Below are positions 1-7,722 of a stretch of 16,660 bases of DNA, piece by piece. Source of the stretch: Phoronis ovalis. Lineage: Eukaryota > Phoronida > Phoronidae. The stretch spans positions 1 to 16,660 of the forward strand of contig JAOXYB010023192.1 in assembly GCA_028565635.1 (NCBI GenBank). The letters run 5' to 3'. Position numbers and translations under genes: made by a program. The notes under the pieces were generated by a model that was not told where the DNA came from, did no database searches, and saw only the letters and a list, made by a program, of their open reading frames with translations. Numbering within the stretch: position 1 is the stretch's first letter; the number at the start of each line of letters is the position of its first letter.

Positions 1-39
1 ATATCTTGTTTAGCCTACATATTGTACTAAAAAATGTTT

Positions 40-149
40 ACAGCTGATAAGGTAAACAGTATCAGCTGTATTGGACATTTTTTTTAAACTAGATTAGCCT
101 TGTGATCTGTTGTTACAACAGATAACAAGGCTAACCTTGTTTAAAAAAA
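40..149. repeat. Two nested small hairpins
   Basis: A perfect 10-bp inverted repeat (ACAGCTGATA at 40-49, its complement at 60-69) is followed by a longer imperfect palindrome at 79-149, centred near 114. Its arms pair T-run/AAAC, TTAGCCTTG and ATCTGTTGT with their complements, with few mismatches. This looks like the remains of a foldback or MITE-like repeat. No gene is associated with it. Confidence 0.7.
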
Positions 150-900
150 GTAGAACTTTCCAAAATGTGCCTGGATTTGTCTACATAGGATTTGTTTAAT
201 ATTACCTAGAACTGGGTTGAATGTTGTTACAAAAGGAATTCCATTTTGCTGTTTCTGTTAATACATTCTTCAAGGTAGTGTTTCTGGGAATGTATTTCTG
301 CTTTCTTGATTTGTTTCCATACAAATCTTTTATACACCAGGTGCCTGAAGTATCCAGCTTTAGATCTGACATTTAACAGACTTTTAGACTCATTATAGGA
401 TAATGTGATGGACTTTCTTTCTACTAACTTGTCAACAGTTTCACAAATGTTTGGCTAAGAATCTCATTCTTGTAGTGTAAAAGATCATTAAAAGTCTGCT
501 TGCTGGTTGTTTTCTATGTTTCTTGGGTTCAAAGCAGTTGCTCAATTTCTGCTTTGCATCTGCATATTTGTCTGCACCCTTCCTATGTATTGTTAATGTT
601 CTGGACTCTCTGACCTCCATGGTGTAGCACGTCCATGTTTTTTGTCATTGTTTGCAATGTTCTTATCACAAGATAATTATCAAATTTTGCTAGCTATTTG
701 CTCCATCTAGGTTCATTTTTTATATCACGGCTGATCATTAAAACTGTCTTGGAGGCATATAAAGTCTACCAGGTGATTAACAACACTAATTTTTCTTGAT
801 AACAGATGGTAGAACCATCAAATGTCTTTGTGTTGGTCAGTCATAAATTTATACCATAATTGCTCACAGTATTTTCCCCTAGTATCCATCATCACACTAG
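150..900. other. AT-rich noncoding stretch
   Basis: I see no open frame of note, no splice-consistent exon and no recognisable repeat in this stretch. It lies downstream, in minus orientation, of a decayed copy of the orphan gene start at about 905-978 and could hold the unrecognisable rest of that copy. Confidence 0.4.
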
Positions 901-904
901 TGTT

Positions 905-978
905 TCTGTCCTCGTCTATTCTCCTCTAAGTGCAGAAAGGTTCTTTCAAAAGCTTCTAAATTCTAGCTGATCAGTTCA
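905..978 (-). pseudogene. Decayed copy of orphan-gene 5' end (copy 2)
   Basis: Read on the minus strand, this segment aligns by eye with the first ~75 bases of the orphan gene at 3114-3782. It shares AGCTAGAATTT, then a TTTTG...AGA stretch and TTCTGCA in the same order and near-equal spacing. In the gene's frame it keeps the residues A-R-I and F-C but has stops at the third, eighth and later codons, and the start codon reads GTG. It is a dead duplicate. Homology cannot be followed past this part. Confidence 0.5.
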
Positions 979-1481
979 CATCAAAATTCTCACCTCTCTT
1001 CAATTCAGCTGGATGATCTGTAAATGAGTTTTATATGGATCAAACTTCATAATTAATGACCATTTTATTCTTTGAGAATGCAATTAATGGTCCTGATGCC
1101 ATGAATAGATATCATATTTACAATTATGACTAATTGTGTTCTAGTAATTACACATTAATTTCAACCCAAGATGTCAAGCCTTTAAAAATCACAAAAAGTT
1201 AACTTAAGTTGGTAAAGCACTGGAACACAAGACATAATTTGATACATCTGCATTTTTATTTTGGATTATCAGAAATCAAAAAGCATGTTTCCTGTACAAA
1301 TAATAAATGCTGCACAATGGTATTTAAAATCCTGTTCATAATTCAGGACCCACGCTCATATACTGAACTCTGAAAGTAATGTTGCAACTTGATATCCTGT
1401 AAGACCTTCGTGGCTTACTCTTATTAAAGTGCTTATTCAGAATTTGTGATAGTTTTTAGTATCTCAATATATCTGATGGAT
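979..1481. other. Noncoding stretch
   Basis: AT-rich sequence without an open frame, exon or clear repeat that I can support. Confidence 0.35.
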
Positions 1482-1543
1482 AGAATACATAGCCTACCGT
1501 TTATTGAATGACAGAATAAATAGCCTACCATTTATTGAATGAA
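1482..1543. repeat. 31-bp tandem duplication
   Basis: Two adjacent 31-bp units, 1482-1512 and 1513-1543, both read AGAATA-AT followed by AGCCTACC-TTTATTGAATGA, differing at a few bases. This is a simple recent tandem duplication in noncoding DNA. Confidence 0.85.
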
Positions 1544-1782
1544 AACTATTGTACTTTAATATTGTTCTGTATTTTACAAAGTTTTATTTTGTTAAAAGTA
1601 ACCTTGCATAACTGTAAAATGTTTTTTTGCTGAGTCAAATATATTATTATTATATTCAGATATGTAGCTCTGTTCTTAAATTTACATCACACCAGCTCAC
1701 TTTTGTCATTGACACAAATTGATCACTGCAGTTGCAAATCTTAATTTCTCAAAATTACTGTCACCATTCCCCTCCTTATTCA

Positions 1783-1832
1783 CTTGTCTCCAACTGCAGA
1801 AAGTTATCTCAAAAATTCTAGTTTAAACAACA
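1783..1832 (-). pseudogene. Decayed copy of orphan-gene 5' end (copy 3)
   Basis: On the minus strand this matches the same part of the orphan gene at 3114-3782: an AGAAT/TTTTTG-AGA stretch, then TTTCTGCAGTTG and the following AGACA. The gene's F-L-R tripeptide is preserved in frame (ATG..TTTTTGAGA) and is followed at once by a TAA stop, then by a second stop seven codons later. With copy 2 and the live-looking gene, this gives three starts in the same orientation spaced about 0.9 and 1.9 kb apart. Confidence 0.45.
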
Positions 1833-1939
1833 TATAGTGAACAATAAAGTTTTGTTACCCTTTTCGTATAATAAGTGAAGTTGAGATGAAGAGCATTGTT
1901 TATACTTAAATTTTAGATGAATGAAAAGACAGACAAATA

Positions 1940-2140
1940 AAAGTGCCGTGGGTGAACGGTGTAAGTGAATGTCTTGAGTGGCACCAGTGAATACGTGCGA
2001 ATGAGTTGTGCATGTGGCACAAATGAGTGGTGTTGATTAGTGGTGCAATTGAGTGCCACAAATGGCACAAGTGGAGTCATAAGTGGCGAAGACCATAAGT
2101 GGCACAAAAGAACAGTGGGCATGTCAGGTGTGGCGCAATT
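1940..2140. repeat. Degenerate GGCAC minisatellite
   Basis: About 200 bp in which AGTGGCAC(A)A-like units of roughly 10-13 bp recur (for example near 1978, 2012, 2049, 2062, 2083 and 2098), mixed with GTGAATG and GAGTGGTG variants. Open frames cross it on both strands, as expected for a stop-poor simple repeat; I do not regard them as genes. Confidence 0.65.
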
Positions 2141-2377
2141 GGCATTTGCTTTGCTTGATTCTTTCACTAAAAGTTTACTTATTTTAATACAGGTATTCAA
2201 GTTCAACATTCTGATAACCCAGTATCTTTGTCTGTATTGAACTGCAGCAAATAAAACAGCAATATTATTCGATATAACTGTCATGCAGTTTATATGAAGC
2301 CTTTGTCTGTGTCACATGCAAGTTTTTTTTGGCAAAGTGCGTACACTTGTTTTTAGCTTTTGTTGCAGTAATATATT

Positions 2378-2560
2378 GAAGGGGTAGAGGGCCCCCCCAG
2401 GGTGCAATGCTCACACTTAAAATTGCAAATGCTCACAGGAATTTAAAAAAAAAGGTTGCCAAAAAAGATAAAGCTCGCTGCTAGTATTTAAGAGTCAATG
2501 GATGCTCACGGTTCGGACTTAACAGAACACAATGCTCGGTGCTCGTGAAAACCCCCCTAT
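2378..2560 (+). repeat. Dispersed repeat, copy A
   Basis: The segment begins with a G-rich/C-rich block (GGGCCCCCCCAGGGTGCAATG), followed by CTCACACTTAA, an A-run, GCTCGCTGCT and a GTTCGGACTTAACAGA block. The reverse complement of 4890-5060 contains the same blocks in the same order. It is therefore an interspersed repeat present here in both orientations. No coding function is visible. Confidence 0.65.
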
Positions 2561-3090
2561 AGCCCTCAATACTGATTTGTTAGAACATATTCTGTCAAGT
2601 TGCTATTAATTCTGTTTTGACTTAGACTGCTTTGGGTTTAGTTTGGATTGCTGTTATGTAGTAATTATTTCATGAGACTATCCTCTGTTATAATGATGAA
2701 TGATGGTCTTGAATCAAAAATCATGTATATTCATTATTTCTCATCTAACATGTTTTTCCAGTTGATATACTGTACCAGTAAATTTATGAGAACAATTTTA
2801 AGTTTACATTTTGAAAAACATGAGTTTTTACCCTTTATGGCACATCTGCATCTTTATTCAAAATGGGTGCCATATGGAGACATATTATTTGATAACTTGG
2901 AAAGCACTGTACCGCTTTCGAGAAAATACATGAAATATTTGTTGGGTTAAGATGAAAATTTGTAGTGGAAACTTTAGTGGGCATCTTGAATCCAAAATGA
3001 TTGCAAAAACTTTGTATGTGTGTGTATAAAGAATAATATTGGAATATGTTATATTTCTATAAGCACAATGTGTATTTATTACTTTAGAAA
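2561..3090. other. Noncoding stretch
   Basis: AT-rich sequence. An open frame at 2648-2950 has no recognisable protein features and biased AT-driven composition, so I treat it as chance. A short CATCTTGAATCCAAAATG motif near 2983-3000 resembles the terminal repeats of the large insertion at 7393-11116, too briefly to call. Confidence 0.35.
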
Positions 3091-3095
3091 TATCT

Positions 3096-3101
3096 TTTAT
3101 T
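3096..3101 (-). terminator. Poly(A) signal of the orphan gene
   Basis: AATAAA on the minus strand lies 12 nt past the TGA stop of the 222-codon frame. A second AATAAA follows at 3075-3080. Together with the TATA box upstream, this frames a compact, intronless transcription unit. Confidence 0.6.
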
Positions 3102-3113
3102 TATACAAAATTA

Positions 3114-3782
3114 TCATAATTGTCCATATGATGCCAAAAAATTCTGTGCGATTTGCATTTGATCACGTAAGTACTGAACTTCTGGTGAAATGATATTCAT
3201 ATTATCCTGACTTATTTCCATGACACCACCTAAATTATTTTCATCTACGGCACTTTTTTTTACCTCAACAGTGCCATAATCGAGAAAGTCCTTCATTTTA
3301 TCTTCGTCCATTTTCATTGTGCCCAGATCAAGTTCATTTCGATCAACGACAATATCCTCTTCAACAACATTTGCAACTTCTCGTTTGTAACTTTTGTCTT
3401 CGATACCGTCAAACTGAAGGACATCTATGTCAATTATGATATCACGTTTTTCTAATACAAAGTCTACTATTTCCACTTTTTTTTCATTTGCGTCAATTTT
3501 TTTACTAATAACAAATTCGCTATTACTATTCGCACCAACCTGGCTCACTATGAGATTCTCATCGGAACCATATTCACATGTTTGTCTCGGTTCCAAAATT
3601 ATGCTACAACTGTTCAAATGTGTTGCGTCATCCTTTTGTCCATTGACAAAGGCATCATTATTACTTTCTACAATATCTATTATCACACTTTTGCTCCTAT
3701 CGCTATTGACGTCTTTACTCTCATGCCTGCAACTGCAGAAAATGTCTCGCAAAAATGTCCAAATTCTAGCTAAACAACTCAT
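3114..3782 (-). CDS. Orphan acidic 222-aa protein
   Basis: I do not recognise this protein. The frame is 222 codons from ATG (TTGCTACA before it) to TGA and is by far the longest open frame in the first half of the window. Residues 1-20 are hydrophobic to amphipathic with cysteines at 3, 16 and 18 (ends ...FLRDIFCSCRH), which could anchor the protein to a membrane through acylation (inference). Residues ~21-190 are rich in Asp, Glu, Val, Ile and Asn with no domain pattern I know. The last ~20 residues (from EVQYLRDQM) are helical in character. A TATA box 79 bp upstream of the ATG, CRE-like sites beyond it and AATAAA just past the stop support a real single-exon gene. Decayed copies of its 5' end lie at 905-978 and 1783-1832. 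It could instead be the remnant of a mobile element gene. Confidence 0.55.
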   Translation of the reverse strand: MSCLARIWTFLRDIFCSCRHESKDVNSDRSKSVIIDIVESNNDAFVNGQKDDATHLNSCSIILEPRQTCEYGSDENLIVSQVGANSNSEFVISKKIDANEKKVEIVDFVLEKRDIIIDIDVLQFDGIEDKSYKREVANVVEEDIVVDRNELDLGTMKMDEDKMKDFLDYGTVEVKKSAVDENNLGGVMEISQDNMNIISPEVQYLRDQMQIAQNFLASYGQL

Positions 3783-3860
3783 TGTAGCAAACTCTTTAAA
3801 TTCCAGCTTTCTCTAACATGAAGCTAAGGCAGAATGAGCTCAGAGATACGTTGCATTCTC

Positions 3861-3867
3861 TTTTATA
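3861..3867 (-). promoter_or_regulatory. TATA box of the orphan gene
   Basis: TATAAAA on the minus strand, 79 bp upstream of the ATG at 3782. A start of transcription about 25-30 nt downstream would give a 5' leader of roughly 50 nt without an intron. Confidence 0.6.
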
Positions 3868-3876
3868 CGAATTAAA

Positions 3877-3970
3877 CGTCATAAACGAATGACGCTTCTG
3901 ATCCATGGTTACTCATCCAAAATCTTGACGTCAAACTATTTTTTCCAAGATGTCGTAAACAGATGACGTA
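3877..3970. promoter_or_regulatory. Cluster of CRE/ATF-like sites
   Basis: Four TGACG/CGTCA elements lie within about 95 bp upstream of the TATA box: CGTCA at 3877-3881, TGACG at 3890-3894 (the two form an inverted pair), a perfect palindromic TGACGTCA at 3926-3933, and TGACGTA at 3964-3970. CREB/ATF-type bZIP factors are known to bind TGACGTCA; the site cluster is seen, and inducible control is inferred. A matching pair precedes the pseudogene at 5927-7158. Confidence 0.5.
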
Positions 3971-4211
3971 TTAACGATCGTATTTGTAGTTACGTACTGC
4001 GATTTGTGAAAAAACATGTGTCCCTTTTCATTTCAATTGTCTTCTACTACTTTGTAAATTTAATTTCTATTTCGACCTTGTAGCTTCTTTAAAAATCAAG
4101 CATTCAATAAATGTAGTACTGAAACACTGATATACTTTTCTTGGATTCACTTGTTTGTGAATCATATTCAGCTTATACTGCAATTGTTAGGCAACTTTTT
4201 ATTACTTTGCT
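3971..4211. other. Noncoding spacer
   Basis: AT-rich spacer between the CRE cluster and the possible coding remnant. No motif or frame that I can support. Confidence 0.3.
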
Positions 4212-4427
4212 TCACATGTTTTCGTAAACTACTGGAGAGGGATTCATGTTTATTTGAATCAAGTCTGTCAATACGTGCAATACCATGATGTCTGGCACAT
4301 AAAAATGACGATGAATGTTCATGACACTAAAGTTAAACACAACATTTGCTGTAATGGCATTCAACTTTAACACGTCGCCTCCACTGAACAACTGAAGTAT
4401 CATTATGATATAGTCTTCAACACTCAA
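4212..4427 (-). pseudogene. Possible C-terminal coding remnant
   Basis: An open minus-strand frame of about 70 codons ends in TGA. It has a balanced, protein-like composition (for example GGDVLKLNAITANVVFNF and PDIMVLHVLTDLIQINMNP) and contrasts with the simple repeats next to it. It has no ATG at its upstream end and is cut off there by the C-rich minisatellite starting at 4437. I do not recognise the protein. It may be the last exon of a gene truncated by repeat insertion, or a chance frame. Confidence 0.25.
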
Positions 4428-4436
4428 GATAATGAA

Positions 4437-4560
4437 AACGCACCCCCCTTTTGAAATGGGAGGACCATTAATGTAATGTTAACACAACCCCCTTATGAAA
4501 TAGTAAACGCACCCCCCTTTTGAAATAGTAACACGCCCCCTTTTGAATTGACAGGAAACG
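4437..4560. repeat. C-rich minisatellite
   Basis: Four to five imperfect units of about 20-28 bp with the core ACGCACCCCCCTTTTGAAA (starting near 4438, 4482, 4503 and 4530). Frames through it on the minus strand encode repeats of the F-Q-K-G-G kind and are not genes. The same core recurs once at 4733 and once at 13428. Confidence 0.75.
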
Positions 4561-4729
4561 CACACTTGGCAGCCACTTCCCCTTTGGAAGAGAAAGGTGC
4601 ACTTATTCTGGGCGGATTGTAATAGTAAGTTTTTTTTTTGCTTGTCAATTTCTTCTGGTAGCACGGAGACGTTTCAGGAACCTTTTTTTGGATTACCGAA
4701 CTGATATTTTCTCGAATCGGCAATTCTAA

Positions 4730-4775
4730 AAACACACCCCCCCCTTTTGAAGTGTCTGACGGGCCTGCACCAGGA
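4730..4775 (+). repeat. Single dispersed C-rich motif
   Basis: An ACACACCCCCCCCTTTTGAA core is followed by GTGTCTGACGGGCCTG. The same core plus GTGTCTGACGGCCCTG occurs at 13428-13468, 8.7 kb away. The extra shared GTGTCTGACGG block shows that the two are copies of one repeat and not merely C-runs. Confidence 0.65.
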
Positions 4776-4889
4776 CTTATTAAATCATAATCACTGCTGC
4801 TGGGCGATATTTTATAACTGTAGTTATATTTGTCGGTGGTATGGTTTCATCACACAGTGATTCGTAATGCATGAGAGCAGTGGGGCCGG

Positions 4890-5060
4890 TCTGTTAAATC
4901 CGAGCAGCGAGCATTTTGTATTGGCGGCAATTTTTTTAAATATTTTTTTTGCTTTTTATTTTTTTTTTAACTTCTTTTGGCGAATATTTTTTTTTGCTTC
5001 TTGCCGCGACCTTCTTGTTAAGTGCGAACATTGCACCCTGGAGGGGCCCCTTTATTTAAA
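4890..5060 (-). repeat. Dispersed repeat, copy B
   Basis: Inverted copy of the repeat at 2378-2560: the minus strand reads GGGGCCCCTCCAGGGTGCAA, then TTCGCACTTAA, a long A-rich run, GCTCGCTGCTCGG and ATTTAACAGA. The T-rich plus strand makes an open frame (4867-5136) of Phe runs that is an artefact of composition. Confidence 0.65.
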
Positions 5061-5240
5061 ATGTGATGTTAAAATTAGACATGAATGCATGTTGCTGGAA
5101 GAAAACACACCAGATTTGAATGTAAAAATCTATTAAAAATGAACACTAAGAAATCAGAGCATTATTGTTATGCGCAGTGTTTACTATTTTACTACTGAAA
5201 CACTGCAGAATGTCTTTTGTACAATGTGGCTGGATCTCTG

Positions 5241-5790
5241 TAGGTAACACGTGATCACGGAAACGTGGGACAAAAAAGACTTTTGGGGAGACCATTGTTT
5301 CTTTCGATTCGATGCAGAAATGTGTTCCTATCTCCAAATGTATGAACAAACTGGGAAACATTTTGTAGGGAAACATAGCTAACAACGCATTCTTTCAAAA
5401 TGCATTCTTATATTTATCAAAGAGCCTGTCTGTTTTCAGAAATCGTCTATTTCCTGTGTAACTTGACCACTCGCTTCGAAGGAAATTGGAAAGTGTAATA
5501 AGACATACCCACAAAAGAATCAAGTGTTATGATCTTTTGTCTTATTACACGTTCCAGTTTCCTTTGAAATGAGTGGTAAAACCTTCCACAGAAAATCGCC
5601 GATTTTTCAAAGTAGACAGATTCTGTGATAAATACGTACAAGAAGGAATGAATACGTTGTTAGCTATGTTTACCCTCCAAAATATTTCCCAGTACTTTTG
5701 GAGATATGGACATGTTTTTGCATTGAAGCGAGAGAGAAAATGCCCACGCCAAAAGTTTTGTCACACATTTCCGTGATCACGTGTTCCCTA
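5241..5790. repeat. 550-bp palindrome (long inverted repeat)
   Basis: Both halves match along their whole length in inverted orientation. The outer ends are TAGG-AACACGTGATCACGG (from 5241) and its complement (to 5790). Inner landmarks are AACATAGCTAACAACG-ATTC on the left against its complement near 5655-5675, and GTGTAATAAGACA at 5493-5505 against its complement at 5538-5550. Only ~30 bp separate the arms, and that loop is itself partly palindromic (ACAAAAGA...TCTTTTGT). By eye roughly four in five bases match, with small indels. Transcripts from either strand would fold into a ~260-bp hairpin. It may be a foldback transposon or an inverted duplication. Confidence 0.85.
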
Positions 5791-5926
5791 CCGGTGTGGA
5801 TAACACTAACTGGATATGAGATTATTCTAATAAGTATTTTCATGTCCTACTAAAACATACAGATTCACATTGTCTGAAGGTTCATCTGATTGATGACTTG
5901 ATAGCTCATTATAAGTCTGTTTCTGC

Positions 5927-7158
5927 TTAAGAGACATTTTTAATGGCTCTGTGTCTCTCTATTATTATTACAGTTGCCTTGTTCATTCTTGTTGCAATCA
6001 CTGGTTCCAAGCTGGTATGCCGATTGGTTGATTGAGTGATCTTATTGCTTATTGACCATTCTGGAATCGAGCAATTTCTGCAAATATCTGCCAAACTTTG
6101 GTGAACCGGATGTTTTCCTTTGCATTGATTTAATCTTTCAATGATATTTTTACATAGCTGCTTAGCGTCGGTCTTATTTGCCGATCGGTCAGTTTCATTG
6201 ACACTTGGTCTGAACGCGCTTGAACTTGGAGGATCATACTGTTTCTTAGGCAGCCTGTCTATCTTACCACGAAGATCCCCATTATGTGGGTTATGTCCAA
6301 AGTACAAGTAACACGTCCATAGTTATTTCCTGATGAGCACGTTTCCATCGACTTGTTGCTGTTGCTTTGAAATTCAATGTTATCAACTGCTATGGTTTGA
6401 TTAGGTTCTGTTTGCAATTCAATGTTGAAGACATCATCCCAAATGTATTCATCAACAAATACGAAATCGTCCACATCTGCAAATGAACGCTCTTGATATT
6501 TAAACTAGGAATTTGATTTCTCTTGTAATACCAAATGAATGAATAGAACAGTTGTCTTATTTTTTGTCATGTGTAATGGATTGGTGTGATATAAGAATTT
6601 AATCTATATTGTTTTATAGAAACGTTTTCTTGTAAAATGGATTTGATTTATCTGACAAGTAAAAAGGTTAAATCCGGTTATGCAATTTGTGAGACATGTG
6701 TCATATTCGTCAAGATTATCAACAATTTGTATAATTACTTGATGTTGACTTAATAAACTTTACCAAAGGAACAAAACTGGAAACTTTCATTTCTAGAATC
6801 TGTTTAATTATTACCTGCTATCTCTTGAGTACTGACATCAACCACAGCAAAACGTCATTTGTACAATTTTCTCAATAGGAATGTACTAGCTATCAAACAT
6901 GATACAAGCACACCAATTAATGCCAGAATATTGCCATAAAAATTAATCACAATCACTGATCTGTCCAATTCGAAAAAGTTCAATCCAGTTTGAAATCTTG
7001 ATAACAATTGGACTTGATGTTATCTCTTGACAATATAGTTTTTGCAACATTTCGTTTGCCTGGCAGTGAACCTGCAAGTAGGTTTTCTGCTTTCCAAAAA
7101 TAAAATCATATGCGAAAATCAATAAACTAATTAAAACATTTACTACGGGCGAATTCAT
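5927..7158 (-). pseudogene. Broken type I membrane protein gene
   Basis: I do not recognise the family. Exon 1 (7158-6815) starts with ATG and a signal peptide (MNSPVVNVLISLLIFAYDF), then an ectodomain of ~45 residues with two or more Cys. The frame must then shift by +1 near 6960-7000. This leads into a clear membrane segment (NILALIGVLVSCLIASTFLL) followed by basic RKLYK, an in-frame TGA at 6855-6857, and continued sensible sequence (RFAVVDVSTQEIA) to a donor, G|GTAATA. The acceptor TTTGCAG at 6477 opens exon 2, and the phase fits (G+AT = Asp). Exon 2 gives an acidic stretch (VDDFVFVDEYIWDDVF), then needs a second frame shift near 6260-6315 to enter a basic, Ser/Asn-rich tail ending at 5927. 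Intact, it would be about 297 aa. Three lesions argue for a pseudogene; undetected introns or sequencing errors are alternatives. Confidence 0.5.
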
Positions 7159-7190
7159 GATGGCAGTCTAGTATTCTGCATACATGTATG

Positions 7191-7196
7191 TTTATA
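7191..7196 (-). promoter_or_regulatory. TATA box of the membrane-protein pseudogene
   Basis: TATAAA on the minus strand, 33 bp upstream of the ATG at 7158. This spacing leaves only a very short leader, so either the true start codon lies further in or transcription starts upstream of the usual distance. Confidence 0.45.
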
Positions 7197-7207
7197 TGAC
7201 AACGTTA

Positions 7208-7234
7208 CGTCATGATAATAATAAACGAATGACG
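7208..7234. promoter_or_regulatory. Inverted CRE half-site pair
   Basis: CGTCAT at 7208-7213 and AAACGAATGACG at 7223-7234. The pair before the orphan gene has the same CGTCAT...AAACGAATGACG at 3877-3894 and sits 9-11 bp from the TATA box in both cases. The middle spacer is 9 bp longer here. Confidence 0.45.
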
Positions 7235-7347
7235 AAAATAAGTCTGGTGGATTTCCAAGTCTCCGTCCACGCTAATTTGAGCTTCGCCTCGTTCTCAAAG
7301 AAAATCGTACGCTTTAAAAAGATGCAATTAGTTTCTAAATCATTGCA

Positions 7348-7392
7348 AACATGTTGATGTTGTCCTTTGTGTGAGGGTCCCATGCTACTGAG
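7348..7392 (-). pseudogene. Non-LTR RT fragment, continuation past the insertion
   Basis: Minus-strand codons read VAWDPHTKDNIN. In non-LTR reverse transcriptases this kind of WDPHT motif directly follows the ...VRPIVEYAS motif. That preceding motif ends the RT fragment at 11117-12030, on the other side of the large insertion. The two pieces are one gene interrupted at the insertion point. After about 7348 the RT pattern is lost. Confidence 0.7.
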
Positions 7393-7722
7393 AGTCAGGT
7401 GGCTTAAGCTCAATTTTTGACATTACCTTTACCAGAGCAAATAAAAGCATGAAATTTGGTAGAAAGTTTCTTTTGGATATAAAAAGCAAATTTAGAGTGG
7501 GAGCCATCTTGAATTTTGGCCCTTACTGCTGTGGGGCACCAAAATTCAAGATGGCTGCCATAAATTGGACTCGCTAATAAAAACTGCATGGTTATAAGGT
7601 TAACATTTATACATTTTAATTGCAAAGGAATGCTTAAATTGTTGCAAGAATGACTCAAGAACAATTTGAGATGAAGAAAACGTCATGAAATCCTAAGATG
7701 GCTGAAAAATCCAAGATGGCAG
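7393..7722 (+). repeat. Left terminal inverted repeat
   Basis: Matches the complement of 10797-11116 block by block: AGTCAGGTGGCTTA, TTTACC, ATAAAAGCATGAAATTTGG, AGTGGGAGC-ATCTTGAATTTT, TACTGCT-TGG-GC-CCAAAAT-CAAGATGGC-GCCA, and at the inner end AAGATGGCTGA-AAATCCAA. It also holds short inverted CAAGATGGC / GCCATCTTG pairs, so each arm can fold on itself. Confidence 0.8.

Noticed and set aside
1913-2284. Open frame of 123 codons, minus strand
   Set aside because: It runs through the GGCAC minisatellite; simple repeats lacking stops create it, and the plus strand is open there too.
2648-2950. Open frame of 100 codons, plus strand
   Set aside because: AT-driven composition, no domain, no splice or promoter context.
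3427-3816. Open frame of 129 codons, plus strand, hydrophobic
   Set aside because: Antisense to the 222-aa gene; its hydrophobicity mirrors the Asp/Glu/Asn codons on the other strand.
4479-4735. Two overlapping frames with Lys-Gly-Gly repeats, minus strand
   Set aside because: Translation of the C-rich minisatellite.
4867-5136. Open frame with long Phe runs, plus strand
   Set aside because: Poly-T of a dispersed repeat, copy of which lies at 2378-2560.
5447-5776. Frames on both arms of the palindrome
   Set aside because: They exist on both arms because the arms are copies; no protein pattern, and indels between the arms do not respect the frame.
6855-6857. Possible selenocysteine or readthrough at TGA
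   Set aside because: The neighbouring frameshifts already mark the locus as broken, and I see no selenocysteine-insertion structure.
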